From contig NZ_ABJL02000007.1 of assembly GCF_000172175.1 (NCBI RefSeq), positions 1,302,001-1,366,000 on the forward strand: 64,000 bases of DNA. Direction: 5' to 3'. The position numbers and the translations under genes are program-made. The notes beneath the pieces are model-generated. The model was not told the DNA's origin and did no database searches. It saw only the letters and a program-made list of their open reading frames with translations. The stretch is from Bacteroides intestinalis DSM 17393. Its GTDB lineage: Bacteria; Bacteroidota; Bacteroidia; Bacteroidales; Bacteroidaceae. How positions within the stretch are numbered: position 1 is the stretch's first letter; every line of letters starts with the position of its first letter. Positions 8,788 through 16,046 of the stretch are shown here, piece by piece.

Positions 8788-9552
8788 CTATTTCAATATC
8801 TCCTGCAATAATACTGGTTCGTTGGTGGTGATGAAATCCACTCCTTGGCTGATGAGCCATTCCATATCTTTGGCATCATTTACGGTCCAAGCATTAACCT
8901 TCATGCCAAGGTTGTGACATTCTTTGATCCACTCGGGATGTTTTTTGAAGACAGAGAAGTGGTAATCAGGACCGGCACAACCCATGTCTTTCAGTTCTTG
9001 CGGATTGAGGTCACCTTCCAGATAATATACGGGAGTACCTTTAGGAGCCAGGCGAATGAATTCTTTGGTCGCATGGCGTGAGAAAGTGATGTATTCGGTA
9101 CGCTCTTCCAGTCCCATCTCCTTAATCATTTTCACAATTTGCTCTACGGCAAGCGTTTCACGTTCGGGAGTCTTGTGTGCTTTGAGTTCCAGGATAAGGC
9201 GGGTTTTCAACCCTTTGGCTTTATCGAGATATTGCTGAAGGGTAGGGAGGCTCTCACCGTTGTCGAGGGTGATAGAGGTACATTCTTTCTCGGTGGATGT
9301 TTCCATGCGGACACCTTTGAATACACCGTCATGATCTACGATAAGCTTGTTGTCGGCAGTGAGCCAGACATCGAACTCGGAGCCGTAGCAGTGGATGGAG
9401 TCAGCTTTCACCAGGGCGGCAATACTATTCTGGGCAGAACCGTCGGTCTTCCAGAAACCACGGTGGGCAATGACTTGGGTGTTTTGGGCCTGCAGGATGC
9501 CGCATGCGGCAAGAGACATAGCGGAAGCGAATAAAAGTTTTTTCAGTTTCAT
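8788..9552 (-). CDS. Glycerophosphodiester phosphodiesterase, exported
   Basis: A 254-residue GDPD/PI-PLC TIM-barrel phosphodiesterase that hydrolyses glycerophosphodiesters to glycerol 3-phosphate and an alcohol. The family's general acid/base and metal residues are visible: His30-Arg31 in VIAHRGFW, Glu59 and Asp61 in GSEFDVW, and His74 in VDHDGV. Near the C-terminus AWTVND and ITTNEP are typical. The N-terminus is an export signal; LAAC at 14-17 could be a lipobox, or cleavage could follow LQAQ, so lipoprotein status is open. It stands alone, with a palindromic element after its stop. Confidence 0.9.
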   Translation of the reverse strand: MKLKKLLFASAMSLAACGILQAQNTQVIAHRGFWKTDGSAQNSIAALVKADSIHCYGSEFDVWLTADNKLIVDHDGVFKGVRMETSTEKECTSITLDNGESLPTLQQYLDKAKGLKTRLILELKAHKTPERETLAVEQIVKMIKEMGLEERTEYITFSRHATKEFIRLAPKGTPVYYLEGDLNPQELKDMGCAGPDYHFSVFKKHPEWIKECHNLGMKVNAWTVNDAKDMEWLISQGVDFITTNEPVLLQEILK

Positions 9553-9631
9553 AGTTCCTTATTTATAATTCTGCCGCAAGGTACAAAATATGTCTGAAAA
9601 GTGATGTTTCATTTATGTTATTAATGCGAAC

Positions 9632-9656
9632 CAGGAGATAAAGGTGTTATCTCCTG
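9632..9656 (-). terminator. Hairpin after the pot operon
   Basis: A perfect 10-bp stem, CAGGAGATAA / TTATCTCCTG, with a 5-nt loop, starting 10 bp past the potD stop. There is no good U-tract, so it may protect the 3' end as much as terminate. Confidence 0.55.
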
Positions 9657-9665
9657 ATTCTCCTA

Positions 9666-10988
9666 TTACCTGCGTATACGGCGTCTGCGTCTGTGGTGAC
9701 GTTTCTTCTGCTTATAAATGCTGATCCGTTTCCAGACAATCCACACAAACAGTATTCCGAAGACTGCAAAGATGAGAAGCACGATACCCGTATTCAGATT
9801 ATCGCCTTTGACGCGGCTCCACATTTCGAGAACAAGCTCTGTGCGGTCACCGAAATCACGAATCATGGCGCAACGCTCCACGACTTTACGGTCAGGGTAT
9901 TGTATCGGGTTGATCTGAACGCTGTCTGCACCGGGACCGAAGAAATAACTGAGGTCGGAGAATTGTTCAAGAGTAGTGTCGATCTTTGCCTCCATAATCT
10001 CGGGCGTTGCTACGGCACTGACATAGCCGATGGCATCCATATTGCGCAGAGCAATATCCGGTTGGCAAAGATAATTGATGAAGTAGCTGGCGGCTTTTAC
10101 GTTACGGGCATACTTGGGGATAGCCCAGCCATCGTACCAGATGTTGCTGCCTTCGCGGGGAACTACATAGTCCAGGTCTACGTCTACAGCTTCCGCTTCT
10201 TCAATGGCCCAGACGGCGTCGCCACTCCAGGTAAGGTTGAGCCATGCTTTGTTTTTGGTCATCATTTCTTTGCCGAAGTCGGCTTCCCACCCGGCAATGT
10301 TGGGTTTCATATCTTTCAGGTATTGCTCTGCAAGGGCAATGGCTTCAGGGGAATTGTCGTTCATCAGTTGTTCCACGGTGATGGTGCTGTCGGCAAGTTG
10401 CCGGGCATGGGCATAAATGATGGCAGTGCCGTAGGCATCGCGGTAACTGTCTTTCATCAGAATCTTACCACGGTTGACGGCATCCCAAAGGCATCCCCAG
10501 GAGCTGACTTCTTCAAGGGTCTTGAACTTCTTGTTATAGAGTATTCCGGCGGTACCCCACATGTAGGGAACGACGTAATCATTGGTGTGGCGACCGGGCT
10601 GGCTGATCTTCTCCAACTCTTTCTGAATATACGGGGAGATGTTGGGGATATAGTCCGGAGTCTTCCCAAAATTGCGGTTGATAGGGAGGAGGAGATCTTT
10701 CTTCAACATTCGTTCGATGATGTATTCCGATGGGCATACAAGGTCGAAATCTTCCTGTCCGCGCTCAATTTTAGTGAGCATGATTTCGTTGATATCGAAT
10801 ACTTGGTAAATAATACGAATGTCTTCGCCTGTCTGCTCTTTGTACCAGGCAGGGAATTCGGTGAGGACTTCTTCGTCAATGTAATCTGCCCAGTTGTAGA
10901 CTTTCAGTACACGGCTGCGCTTCTCACCGGAGTTGCTACAAGAGGCGAGGAGAAGGATGCAGAGGAAGAGGGATATGTATTTCTTCAT
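9666..10988 (-). CDS. potD: Spermidine/putrescine-binding lipoprotein with C-terminal membrane anchor
   Basis: The substrate-binding part of the polyamine ABC importer, 440 residues. The lipobox LLASC places the lipidated Cys at about residue 17. VYNWADYIDEEVL and the following region match PotD-type binding proteins. Unusually, after the binding domain a hydrophobic segment (about 398-419, GIVLLIFAVFGILFVWIVW) precedes a strongly basic tail rich in His and Arg. This would give a second, C-terminal inner-membrane anchor with a cytoplasmic tail. It is last in the operon potA-B-C-D and separated from potC by a palindromic repeat element. Confidence 0.92.
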   Translation of the reverse strand: MKKYISLFLCILLLASCSNSGEKRSRVLKVYNWADYIDEEVLTEFPAWYKEQTGEDIRIIYQVFDINEIMLTKIERGQEDFDLVCPSEYIIERMLKKDLLLPINRNFGKTPDYIPNISPYIQKELEKISQPGRHTNDYVVPYMWGTAGILYNKKFKTLEEVSSWGCLWDAVNRGKILMKDSYRDAYGTAIIYAHARQLADSTITVEQLMNDNSPEAIALAEQYLKDMKPNIAGWEADFGKEMMTKNKAWLNLTWSGDAVWAIEEAEAVDVDLDYVVPREGSNIWYDGWAIPKYARNVKAASYFINYLCQPDIALRNMDAIGYVSAVATPEIMEAKIDTTLEQFSDLSYFFGPGADSVQINPIQYPDRKVVERCAMIRDFGDRTELVLEMWSRVKGDNLNTGIVLLIFAVFGILFVWIVWKRISIYKQKKRHHRRRRRIRR

Positions 10989-11006
10989 TGTTGATGGAGT
11001 TTATTT

Positions 11007-11119
11007 GTGATAAAGTGATAGGGTGATAATGTGATAAAGTGATAGGGTGATAAAGTGCGCTATATAACGGAGTGACATCCCACTATCACTTTATCACTCT
11101 ACCACCTTACCACACTATA
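11007..11119. repeat. Palindromic iterated element (8-bp units, GCGC core) between potC and potD
   Basis: Seven 8-bp-phased units such as GTGATAAA/GTGATAGG/GTGATAAT run from 11007. Then comes GTGCGCTATATA (11055-11066), a loop, and inverted units (CACTATC, ACTTTATC, and so on) to 11119. The reverse complement of the middle aligns with the element at 24303: both have GTGGGAT, about 20 bp, then TATATAGCGCA. It fills almost the whole potC-potD gap, so it lies in the transcribed operon. Confidence 0.8.
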
Positions 11120-11121
11120 TG

Positions 11122-11913
11122 TTATTCTTTCTTAGAATGTTCCGCTCTCTTGTTAATAACAATCAGCAATACTAACACCGTTACAAAAATGATTGTTGAC
11201 AGTGGGCGCAGTTCAGGAGTCAATCCACCCTTACGTGCGTCCGCATAGATGTATGTCGACAACGTTTCCAATCCTTCATTTCCGATAGTGAAGATCGTTA
11301 CTGCGAAATCATCAATGGAAAGCGTGAAAGCAAGGATGAAACCGCTGATCATTCCCGGCAGAATTTCCGGGAAGATGACTTTGCGAAGCGCCTGGAAAGG
11401 GGTAGCTCCGAGGTCGAGGGCTGCTTCGTATACATTCTGATTCATTTTCTTCAGGCGGGGCATCACGCTAAGCACCACATAAGGGGTACAAAAAGTGATG
11501 TGTGCCAATACCACCGTAGTAAATCCCTGCGAAATGCCAAAGCTGACAAACAGCAGGAACAAGGATACACCGGTAATGATATCCGCATTCATCATCGGAA
11601 TAGCATTGGTGAAATTCATCACCTGACGTGCCCGGGAGCGCAAGTTAAAGATGCCGATAGCTGCCAGACTTCCCAGCAGAGTGGATGCTGTGGCGGCAAT
11701 CGTAGCAATCGCGAATGTGTTCCAGATGGCATTCATCAGCGAGTGGTGCATGCCGCCTGTAAATAGTGAACTGTATAACTTGGTAGAGAATCCTGTCCAG
11801 TTACCCAGTACCTTGGCCTCAGTGAAAGAGAAGATCATAATAATCAAGATAGGCGAATAGAGTAGGGCAAGCAGAAACCAAAGATAGCCTTTTGCCAGAA
11901 TACGTGTCATCAT
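11122..11913 (-). CDS. potC: Polyamine ABC transporter permease PotC
   Basis: An inner-membrane permease of 263 residues with about six hydrophobic segments. The EAA loop that docks the ATPase reads EAALDLGATPFQALRKVIFP (about 162-181). It pairs with PotB to form the channel for spermidine/putrescine. Its ATG overlaps the potB stop by 4 bp (ATGA), showing translational coupling. The C-terminus ends in a short basic segment. Confidence 0.94.
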   Translation of the reverse strand: MMTRILAKGYLWFLLALLYSPILIIMIFSFTEAKVLGNWTGFSTKLYSSLFTGGMHHSLMNAIWNTFAIATIAATASTLLGSLAAIGIFNLRSRARQVMNFTNAIPMMNADIITGVSLFLLFVSFGISQGFTTVVLAHITFCTPYVVLSVMPRLKKMNQNVYEAALDLGATPFQALRKVIFPEILPGMISGFILAFTLSIDDFAVTIFTIGNEGLETLSTYIYADARKGGLTPELRPLSTIIFVTVLVLLIVINKRAEHSKKE

Positions 11914-12710
11914 ATCACACCTCCGCTTTCATTTTGTGCACTGTCGTCCTCGTTGGTAAAGAGGGCGGTGACGCCAATCAGCAACAGCATGATGAGCGAC
12001 AAGGCAGCGCCGTAGTTCCACATTCCGTTATATATATTTTCTTGTACGGTAGTACCGAACAGTTTGATGTTGTTCATTGTCAGCAACTCGGCAATGGCAA
12101 AGGTAGAAACCGTGGGCATGAAAACCATCACCACACCGCTCATGATGCCGGGCATCGAAAGGGGGAGGATCACTTTACCGAATACCTGTACAGGCGTAGC
12201 TCCCAGGTCTTGGGCTGCTTCTATCAGACTGCCATCCATCTTCTGCAACGTATTGTAGATAGGGTATATCATGAATGGCAGGAAGTTGTAGACCATACCG
12301 AATACCAAAGCTCCTTCGCCCAGCGGCAGGTTGAGGAAATCAAACAATGCCACCGTGGCAAGTGTACGTATCAGGATATTCACCCACATAGGCAGGATGA
12401 ACAGCACGACCATGGTTTGGGAGGTGTTGAAGCGTTTCTGGCTGAGAATATAAGCAGCCGGATAACCGAGCAGAAGACATGCCAGAGTAGTAATGACGGC
12501 TATTCCGATGGAGTAGACGAATGTGTTGATGGCTTCGGGATGCATCATGAATTTGCGGAAGTTGGCAAACGTGAATGCGCCTTCAGCATCGGTGAAGGCA
12601 TAGATCACAATGAGCAACAGGGGCATTACAACAAAGATAATGAGGAACAATGCGTAAGGAACTGTCCAGTTCCGGCGACGCATAAAGAAACGGGATATAT
12701 TACTGAGCAC
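11910..12710 (-). CDS. potB: Polyamine ABC transporter permease PotB
   Basis: The second permease of the polyamine importer, with the EAA loop EAAQDLGATPVQVFGKVILP and about six membrane segments. The start is uncertain. The upstream ATG at 12809 would overlap potA by 110 bp and give an unlikely N-terminus. I prefer the GTG at 12710 (VLSNISRFFMRRRNW, 266 residues), which overlaps potA by 11 bp and is preceded by AAAGGAA. The ATG at 12683 (MRRRNWTVPY, 257 residues) is also possible. The 3' end overlaps potC by 4 bp. Confidence 0.9.
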   Translation of the reverse strand: MLSNISRFFMRRRNWTVPYALFLIIFVVMPLLLIVIYAFTDAEGAFTFANFRKFMMHPEAINTFVYSIGIAVITTLACLLLGYPAAYILSQKRFNTSQTMVVLFILPMWVNILIRTLATVALFDFLNLPLGEGALVFGMVYNFLPFMIYPIYNTLQKMDGSLIEAAQDLGATPVQVFGKVILPLSMPGIMSGVVMVFMPTVSTFAIAELLTMNNIKLFGTTVQENIYNGMWNYGAALSLIMLLLIGVTALFTNEDDSAQNESGGVI

Positions 12711-14142
12711 TTCCTTTCTTATTAGCAGATTCGACAATAGGGATAGAACCGGTGGTCTGTGCCGGTGCAACAATTCGTATATTTTCGGGTGCGATGGTGA
12801 TGCCGACACGGTCGCCGTCGTCCCAGACGTCAGTGGTGTCTACAAAGATATCCTCGTCCCAATCGGTAAACACGGTGAGATGGTAATGATTCCCTTTGTA
12901 AAGGATGAATTTCACTTCACCCGTCAGATGGCCGTCTTCTTCGTTATCTTCGAGGATGACGTTCCGGAAATCTATCTCTACCCGGACAGAACTGCCCGGT
13001 TCGATGTCCTGTACTTCAGTACACTCAAAGGTACAGCCGAGGAATTCAACGTGCGTGGCGTCTATGAGCTTGCCTTCGAAGCTGTTGCAGGTGCGTTCTT
13101 TCTTCATTACGTGAATGTCGAAAGGTTTCACGAGCAGACCGACTTCTCGTCCGGCTTCGAAACTGTGATAGTCCTGCACCATGAATTCGTAGCCCTCATT
13201 GGTCTGTACCATCATTTCGTAATGCACACCTTTGAAGATGCAAGAGGTGACAGTACCCGTCAGTTGGGCAGCAGCGGAAGGCTCGAATATATAGATATCT
13301 TCGGGACGGATGACTACATCGACGGGGATATTCTCTCCAAAGCCCTTGTCGACACATTCAAATTCGTGTCCGGCAAAGGATACTGCTTTGTCCTGAAGCA
13401 TAAGGCCGTTCAGGATGTTACTTTCTCCGATGAAATCGGCAACGAAAGAGTTGATGGGTTCGTTGTAAATGTCTGTCGGGGTGCCTATCTGCTGGATACG
13501 GCCTTCGCTCATCACGACGATGGTGTCGCTCAGAGTAAGGGCTTCTTCCTGGTCGTGGGTAACGTAGACGAAGGTGATTCCAAGTTTCTGGTGCATCTCT
13601 TTCAACTCCATCTGCATGTCTTTACGCATTTTGAGGTCGAGAGCGGCAAGAGGCTCGTCCAGTAACAGCACTTCGGGTTCGTTGACGATGGCACGGGCGA
13701 TGGCAACACGTTGTTGCTGTCCGCCGGAGAGGGAATCGACGTCACGGTCTTCGTAGTCCGTCATACCTACCATGCGGAGGGCTTGTTTCACTTTCTTGCC
13801 AATGGTGGCTTCGGGCATCTTTTTGAGTTTCAGTCCGAAAGCGATGTTGTTGTACACGTTGAGGTGGGGGAAAAGAGCATACTTCTGAAAGACGGTATTC
13901 ACCGGACGTTGGTGTGGCGGTGTTTGCGTGATGTCTTTTCCGGCGATGGTGATGATACCTTCCGAGGCGGTCTGGAAACCGGCTATCAGGCGCAACAAAG
14001 TAGTCTTGCCGCAGCCGGAAGGACCCAATATCGTTACAAATTCGCCCTTACGGACAGAGAGGTTTACATCATTCAGTACGGCTTTGTCTCCGAAATATTT
14101 CGATACGTGCTCTACGCCGATGATGCAGTCAGACTTTTGCAT
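12700..14142 (-). CDS. potA: Polyamine ABC transporter ATPase, long form
   Basis: The ATP-hydrolysing subunit of the importer. Walker A is GPSGCGKT (40-47), the signature LSGGQQQR starts at 138, and Walker B LLLDEP is at 159-164, followed by the H-loop THDQEEA. At 480 residues it is about 100 longer than E. coli PotA (378). The extra length is in the C-terminal half, where two regulatory beta-domains (TOBE-like; LTGTVTSCIFKGVHYEMMV and LTGEVKFILYKGNHYHLTV) appear instead of one. First gene of the operon; a TACCTTTG box lies 66 bp upstream. Confidence 0.95.
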   Translation of the reverse strand: MQKSDCIIGVEHVSKYFGDKAVLNDVNLSVRKGEFVTILGPSGCGKTTLLRLIAGFQTASEGIITIAGKDITQTPPHQRPVNTVFQKYALFPHLNVYNNIAFGLKLKKMPEATIGKKVKQALRMVGMTDYEDRDVDSLSGGQQQRVAIARAIVNEPEVLLLDEPLAALDLKMRKDMQMELKEMHQKLGITFVYVTHDQEEALTLSDTIVVMSEGRIQQIGTPTDIYNEPINSFVADFIGESNILNGLMLQDKAVSFAGHEFECVDKGFGENIPVDVVIRPEDIYIFEPSAAAQLTGTVTSCIFKGVHYEMMVQTNEGYEFMVQDYHSFEAGREVGLLVKPFDIHVMKKERTCNSFEGKLIDATHVEFLGCTFECTEVQDIEPGSSVRVEIDFRNVILEDNEEDGHLTGEVKFILYKGNHYHLTVFTDWDEDIFVDTTDVWDDGDRVGITIAPENIRIVAPAQTTGSIPIVESANKKGSAQ

Positions 14143-14207
14143 AAGCGTTATTAAGTGTTTAACCTAAAACTAATAGAACGAATTCTGCCTTTCTAAAAAA
14201 GCGGGGA

Positions 14208-14215
14208 CAAAGGTA
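14208..14215 (-). promoter_or_regulatory. -7 promoter box for potABCD
   Basis: TACCTTTG on the minus strand, a full consensus match, 66 bp before potA. The divergent gene at 14389 has its own boxes on the plus strand. Confidence 0.6.
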
Positions 14216-14251
14216 GGGAATAAATTGGGAAAATGAAAGTTCTACATTCGA

Positions 14252-14266
14252 TTTGCATTATCTTTG
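14252..14266 (+). promoter_or_regulatory. Distal promoter-like copy upstream of the AAA/PD-(D/E)XK gene
   Basis: TTTGCATTATCTTTG includes the -7 match TATCTTTG (14259-14266). The same 15 bases recur exactly at 14334-14348. This copy also forms one arm of a hairpin with GCGAAGATAA (14275-14284). Confidence 0.5.
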
Positions 14267-14333
14267 CCTCAAAAGCGAAGATAAGCGCATCTCGGCATAA
14301 AAAATGAATGAGTTCATTTTATTCTGCTCTCGG

Positions 14334-14348
14334 TTTGCATTATCTTTG
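14334..14348 (+). promoter_or_regulatory. Proximal promoter-like copy upstream of the AAA/PD-(D/E)XK gene
   Basis: An exact repeat of the 15 bases at 14252-14266, with -7 box TATCTTTG at 14341-14348, 40 bp before the ATG at 14389. A strong ribosome site, AGAAGGAGG (14373-14381), follows and fixes that start. Confidence 0.55.
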
Positions 14349-14388
14349 TAGCATTAATGAATATTATATAGTAGAAGGAGGCAAGGAC

Positions 14389-15936
14389 ATGGGTAACAGA
14401 ATATATCCCATCGGGATACAGAACTTTGAGAAGATTCGTAAAGAAGGATATGTATATGTGGATAAAACCGCATTGATGTATAAGTTGGTGAAGAGTGGGA
14501 GTTACTATTTCCTTTCCCGTCCCCGTCGTTTCGGGAAGAGTTTGCTGATTTCCACGCTCGAAGCCTATTTTGAAGGGAAACGGGACTTATTTGAAGGCTT
14601 GGCGGTGGACACTTTGGAAAAAGATTGGGTGAAGCGTCCTGTGTTGCATCTGGACTTGAATATCGGGAAATATGATACGCCGGATAGTCTGGACAAGATA
14701 CTGAATGAAACGCTTGACTACTGGGAGTCACTTTACGGAACGCGTTCTGCTGAAACGACCCTTGCATTACGCTTTGCAGGAGTTGTGGGACGAGCCTATG
14801 AGCAAAGTGGTGAGCGTGTAGCCATTCTCATCGACGAATATGACAAACCCTTGCTCCAAGCTATCGGCAACGAGGAACTGCAACGCGAATTCCGCAACAC
14901 TCTGAAACCTTTCTATGGCGTACTGAAAACCATGGACGGTTGCATCAAGTTTGCCTTGCTGACGGGAGTGACCAAGTTCGGCAAAGTAAGTGTGTTCAGT
15001 GACCTGAACAATCTGAATGACATCTCCATGGACGAGCCGTTCATTTCCATCTGTGGAATCACCGAAAAGGAGATACATCTTAATTTTGAAGAAGACCTGC
15101 ACGAATTGGCAGCCGCGCAGAAAATGACGTATCAGGAAGTATGCAATGAACTGAAGGTCTGCTATGACGGTTACCACTTTACAGAAAACACGGACGGCAT
15201 CTATAATCCTTTCAGTTTGCTGAATACATTCTTTAAGATGAAATTCGGTAACTATTGGTTTGAGACCGGAACACCCACTTACCTTGTGGAATTGTTGAAA
15301 CGCAATCATTACAATTTGGAGCGCATGGCACATGAAGAAACGGATGCTGATGTGCTGAACTGTATTTATGGCGACAACGAACCTATACCAGTTATTTTCC
15401 AAAGCGGTTATCTCACGATAAAGGGGTATGACAAACGTTTCGGGCTTTACCGTCTTGGTTTCCCAAACCGGGAAGTAGAAGAGGGCTTTATCAGATTTCT
15501 GATGCCGTTTTATACCCGTTTTAACCAGTTAGAAGCACCGTTTGAGATACAAAAATTTGTCCGTGAGATAGAGATGGGCCAACCTAACGCTTTCTTTAAG
15601 AGGCTGCAAAGCTTCTTTGCCGACACACCTTATGAATTAGTGAAAGACTTGGAATTACATTATCAGAATGTACTGTTTATCGTCTTCAAACTGGTAGGTT
15701 TCTATACACAGGCGGAGTATCACACTTCGGAAGGGCGGGTGGATTTGGTGGTGAAGACTGCTGATTACATTTATGTCATGGAATTCAAGCTGGAAGGTAC
15801 TGCTGAGGAGGCTTTACAGCAGATAGAAGAAAAGCAGTATGCTCTTCCCTTTGAGGCAGACCCGAGGAAATTATTCAAAATAGGGGTGAACTTCAGTAAT
15901 AAAACAAGGAATATAGAGAAGTGGGTTGTTGAGTGA
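14389..15936 (+). CDS. AAA-ATPase-like / PD-(D/E)XK nuclease-like protein
   Basis: A 515-residue protein of the large Bacteroides family that joins an AAA-ATPase-like domain (Pfam AAA-ATPase_like) to a C-terminal PD-(D/E)XK nuclease-like domain (PDDEXK_9, DUF1703). The P-loop-like element SRPRRFGKSL is at 43-52, and YVDKTALM and LIDEYDKPL are typical. The nuclease-like residues are Asp452, Glu465 and Lys467 (VDLVV...MEFK). The ATG at 14389 is set by AGAAGGAGG 7 bp upstream and the MGNRIYPIGIQ opening; an earlier in-frame ATG at 14308 is upstream of the promoter box. Function is unknown; the family occurs in many near-identical copies per genome. A palindromic element follows the stop. Confidence 0.88.
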   Translation: MGNRIYPIGIQNFEKIRKEGYVYVDKTALMYKLVKSGSYYFLSRPRRFGKSLLISTLEAYFEGKRDLFEGLAVDTLEKDWVKRPVLHLDLNIGKYDTPDSLDKILNETLDYWESLYGTRSAETTLALRFAGVVGRAYEQSGERVAILIDEYDKPLLQAIGNEELQREFRNTLKPFYGVLKTMDGCIKFALLTGVTKFGKVSVFSDLNNLNDISMDEPFISICGITEKEIHLNFEEDLHELAAAQKMTYQEVCNELKVCYDGYHFTENTDGIYNPFSLLNTFFKMKFGNYWFETGTPTYLVELLKRNHYNLERMAHEETDADVLNCIYGDNEPIPVIFQSGYLTIKGYDKRFGLYRLGFPNREVEEGFIRFLMPFYTRFNQLEAPFEIQKFVREIEMGQPNAFFKRLQSFFADTPYELVKDLELHYQNVLFIVFKLVGFYTQAEYHTSEGRVDLVVKTADYIYVMEFKLEGTAEEALQQIEEKQYALPFEADPRKLFKIGVNFSNKTRNIEKWVVE

Positions 15937-15939
15937 CAG

Positions 15940-16040
15940 AATGCCACATCTAAACAAACGCAATGCCACACTTTATGATCGTTGAAGTGTGGCATTGCGT
16001 TTGTTTAGATGTGGCATTTTACCTGCTGAAGTGTGGCATT
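15940..16040. repeat. 22-bp-period palindromic element, copy A2
   Basis: Five 12-bp units: inverted AATGCCACATCT (15940) and AATGCCACACTT (15962), then direct AAGTGTGGCATT (15985), AGATGTGGCATT (16007) and AAGTGTGGCATT (16029). Steps are 22, 23, 22, 22. The 10-bp segment between the inverted units (AAACAAACGC) pairs perfectly with that between the first two direct units (GCGTTTGTTT), so the first four units form a 34-bp perfect stem with an 11-nt loop. It fills the gap between two convergent genes, 3 bp from one stop and 6 bp from the other. Confidence 0.9.
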
Positions 16041-16046
16041 ACAATT

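Noticed and set aside
9693..10994. Long plus-strand frame (433 codons) opposite potD
   Set aside because: It mirrors a well-conserved gene on the minus strand, has no recognisable domains and no promoter; the antisense opening is a by-product of codon bias. The same applies to long frames opposite glnK and the barrel gene (4698-5885), potA (12880-13665), fucK (36950-37942) and the kinase (42217-43269).
15940..16040. Palindromic element as an ordinary Rho-independent terminator
   Set aside because: No T-tract follows either side and the extra direct unit outside the stem is unexplained by that model; termination may still be one effect.
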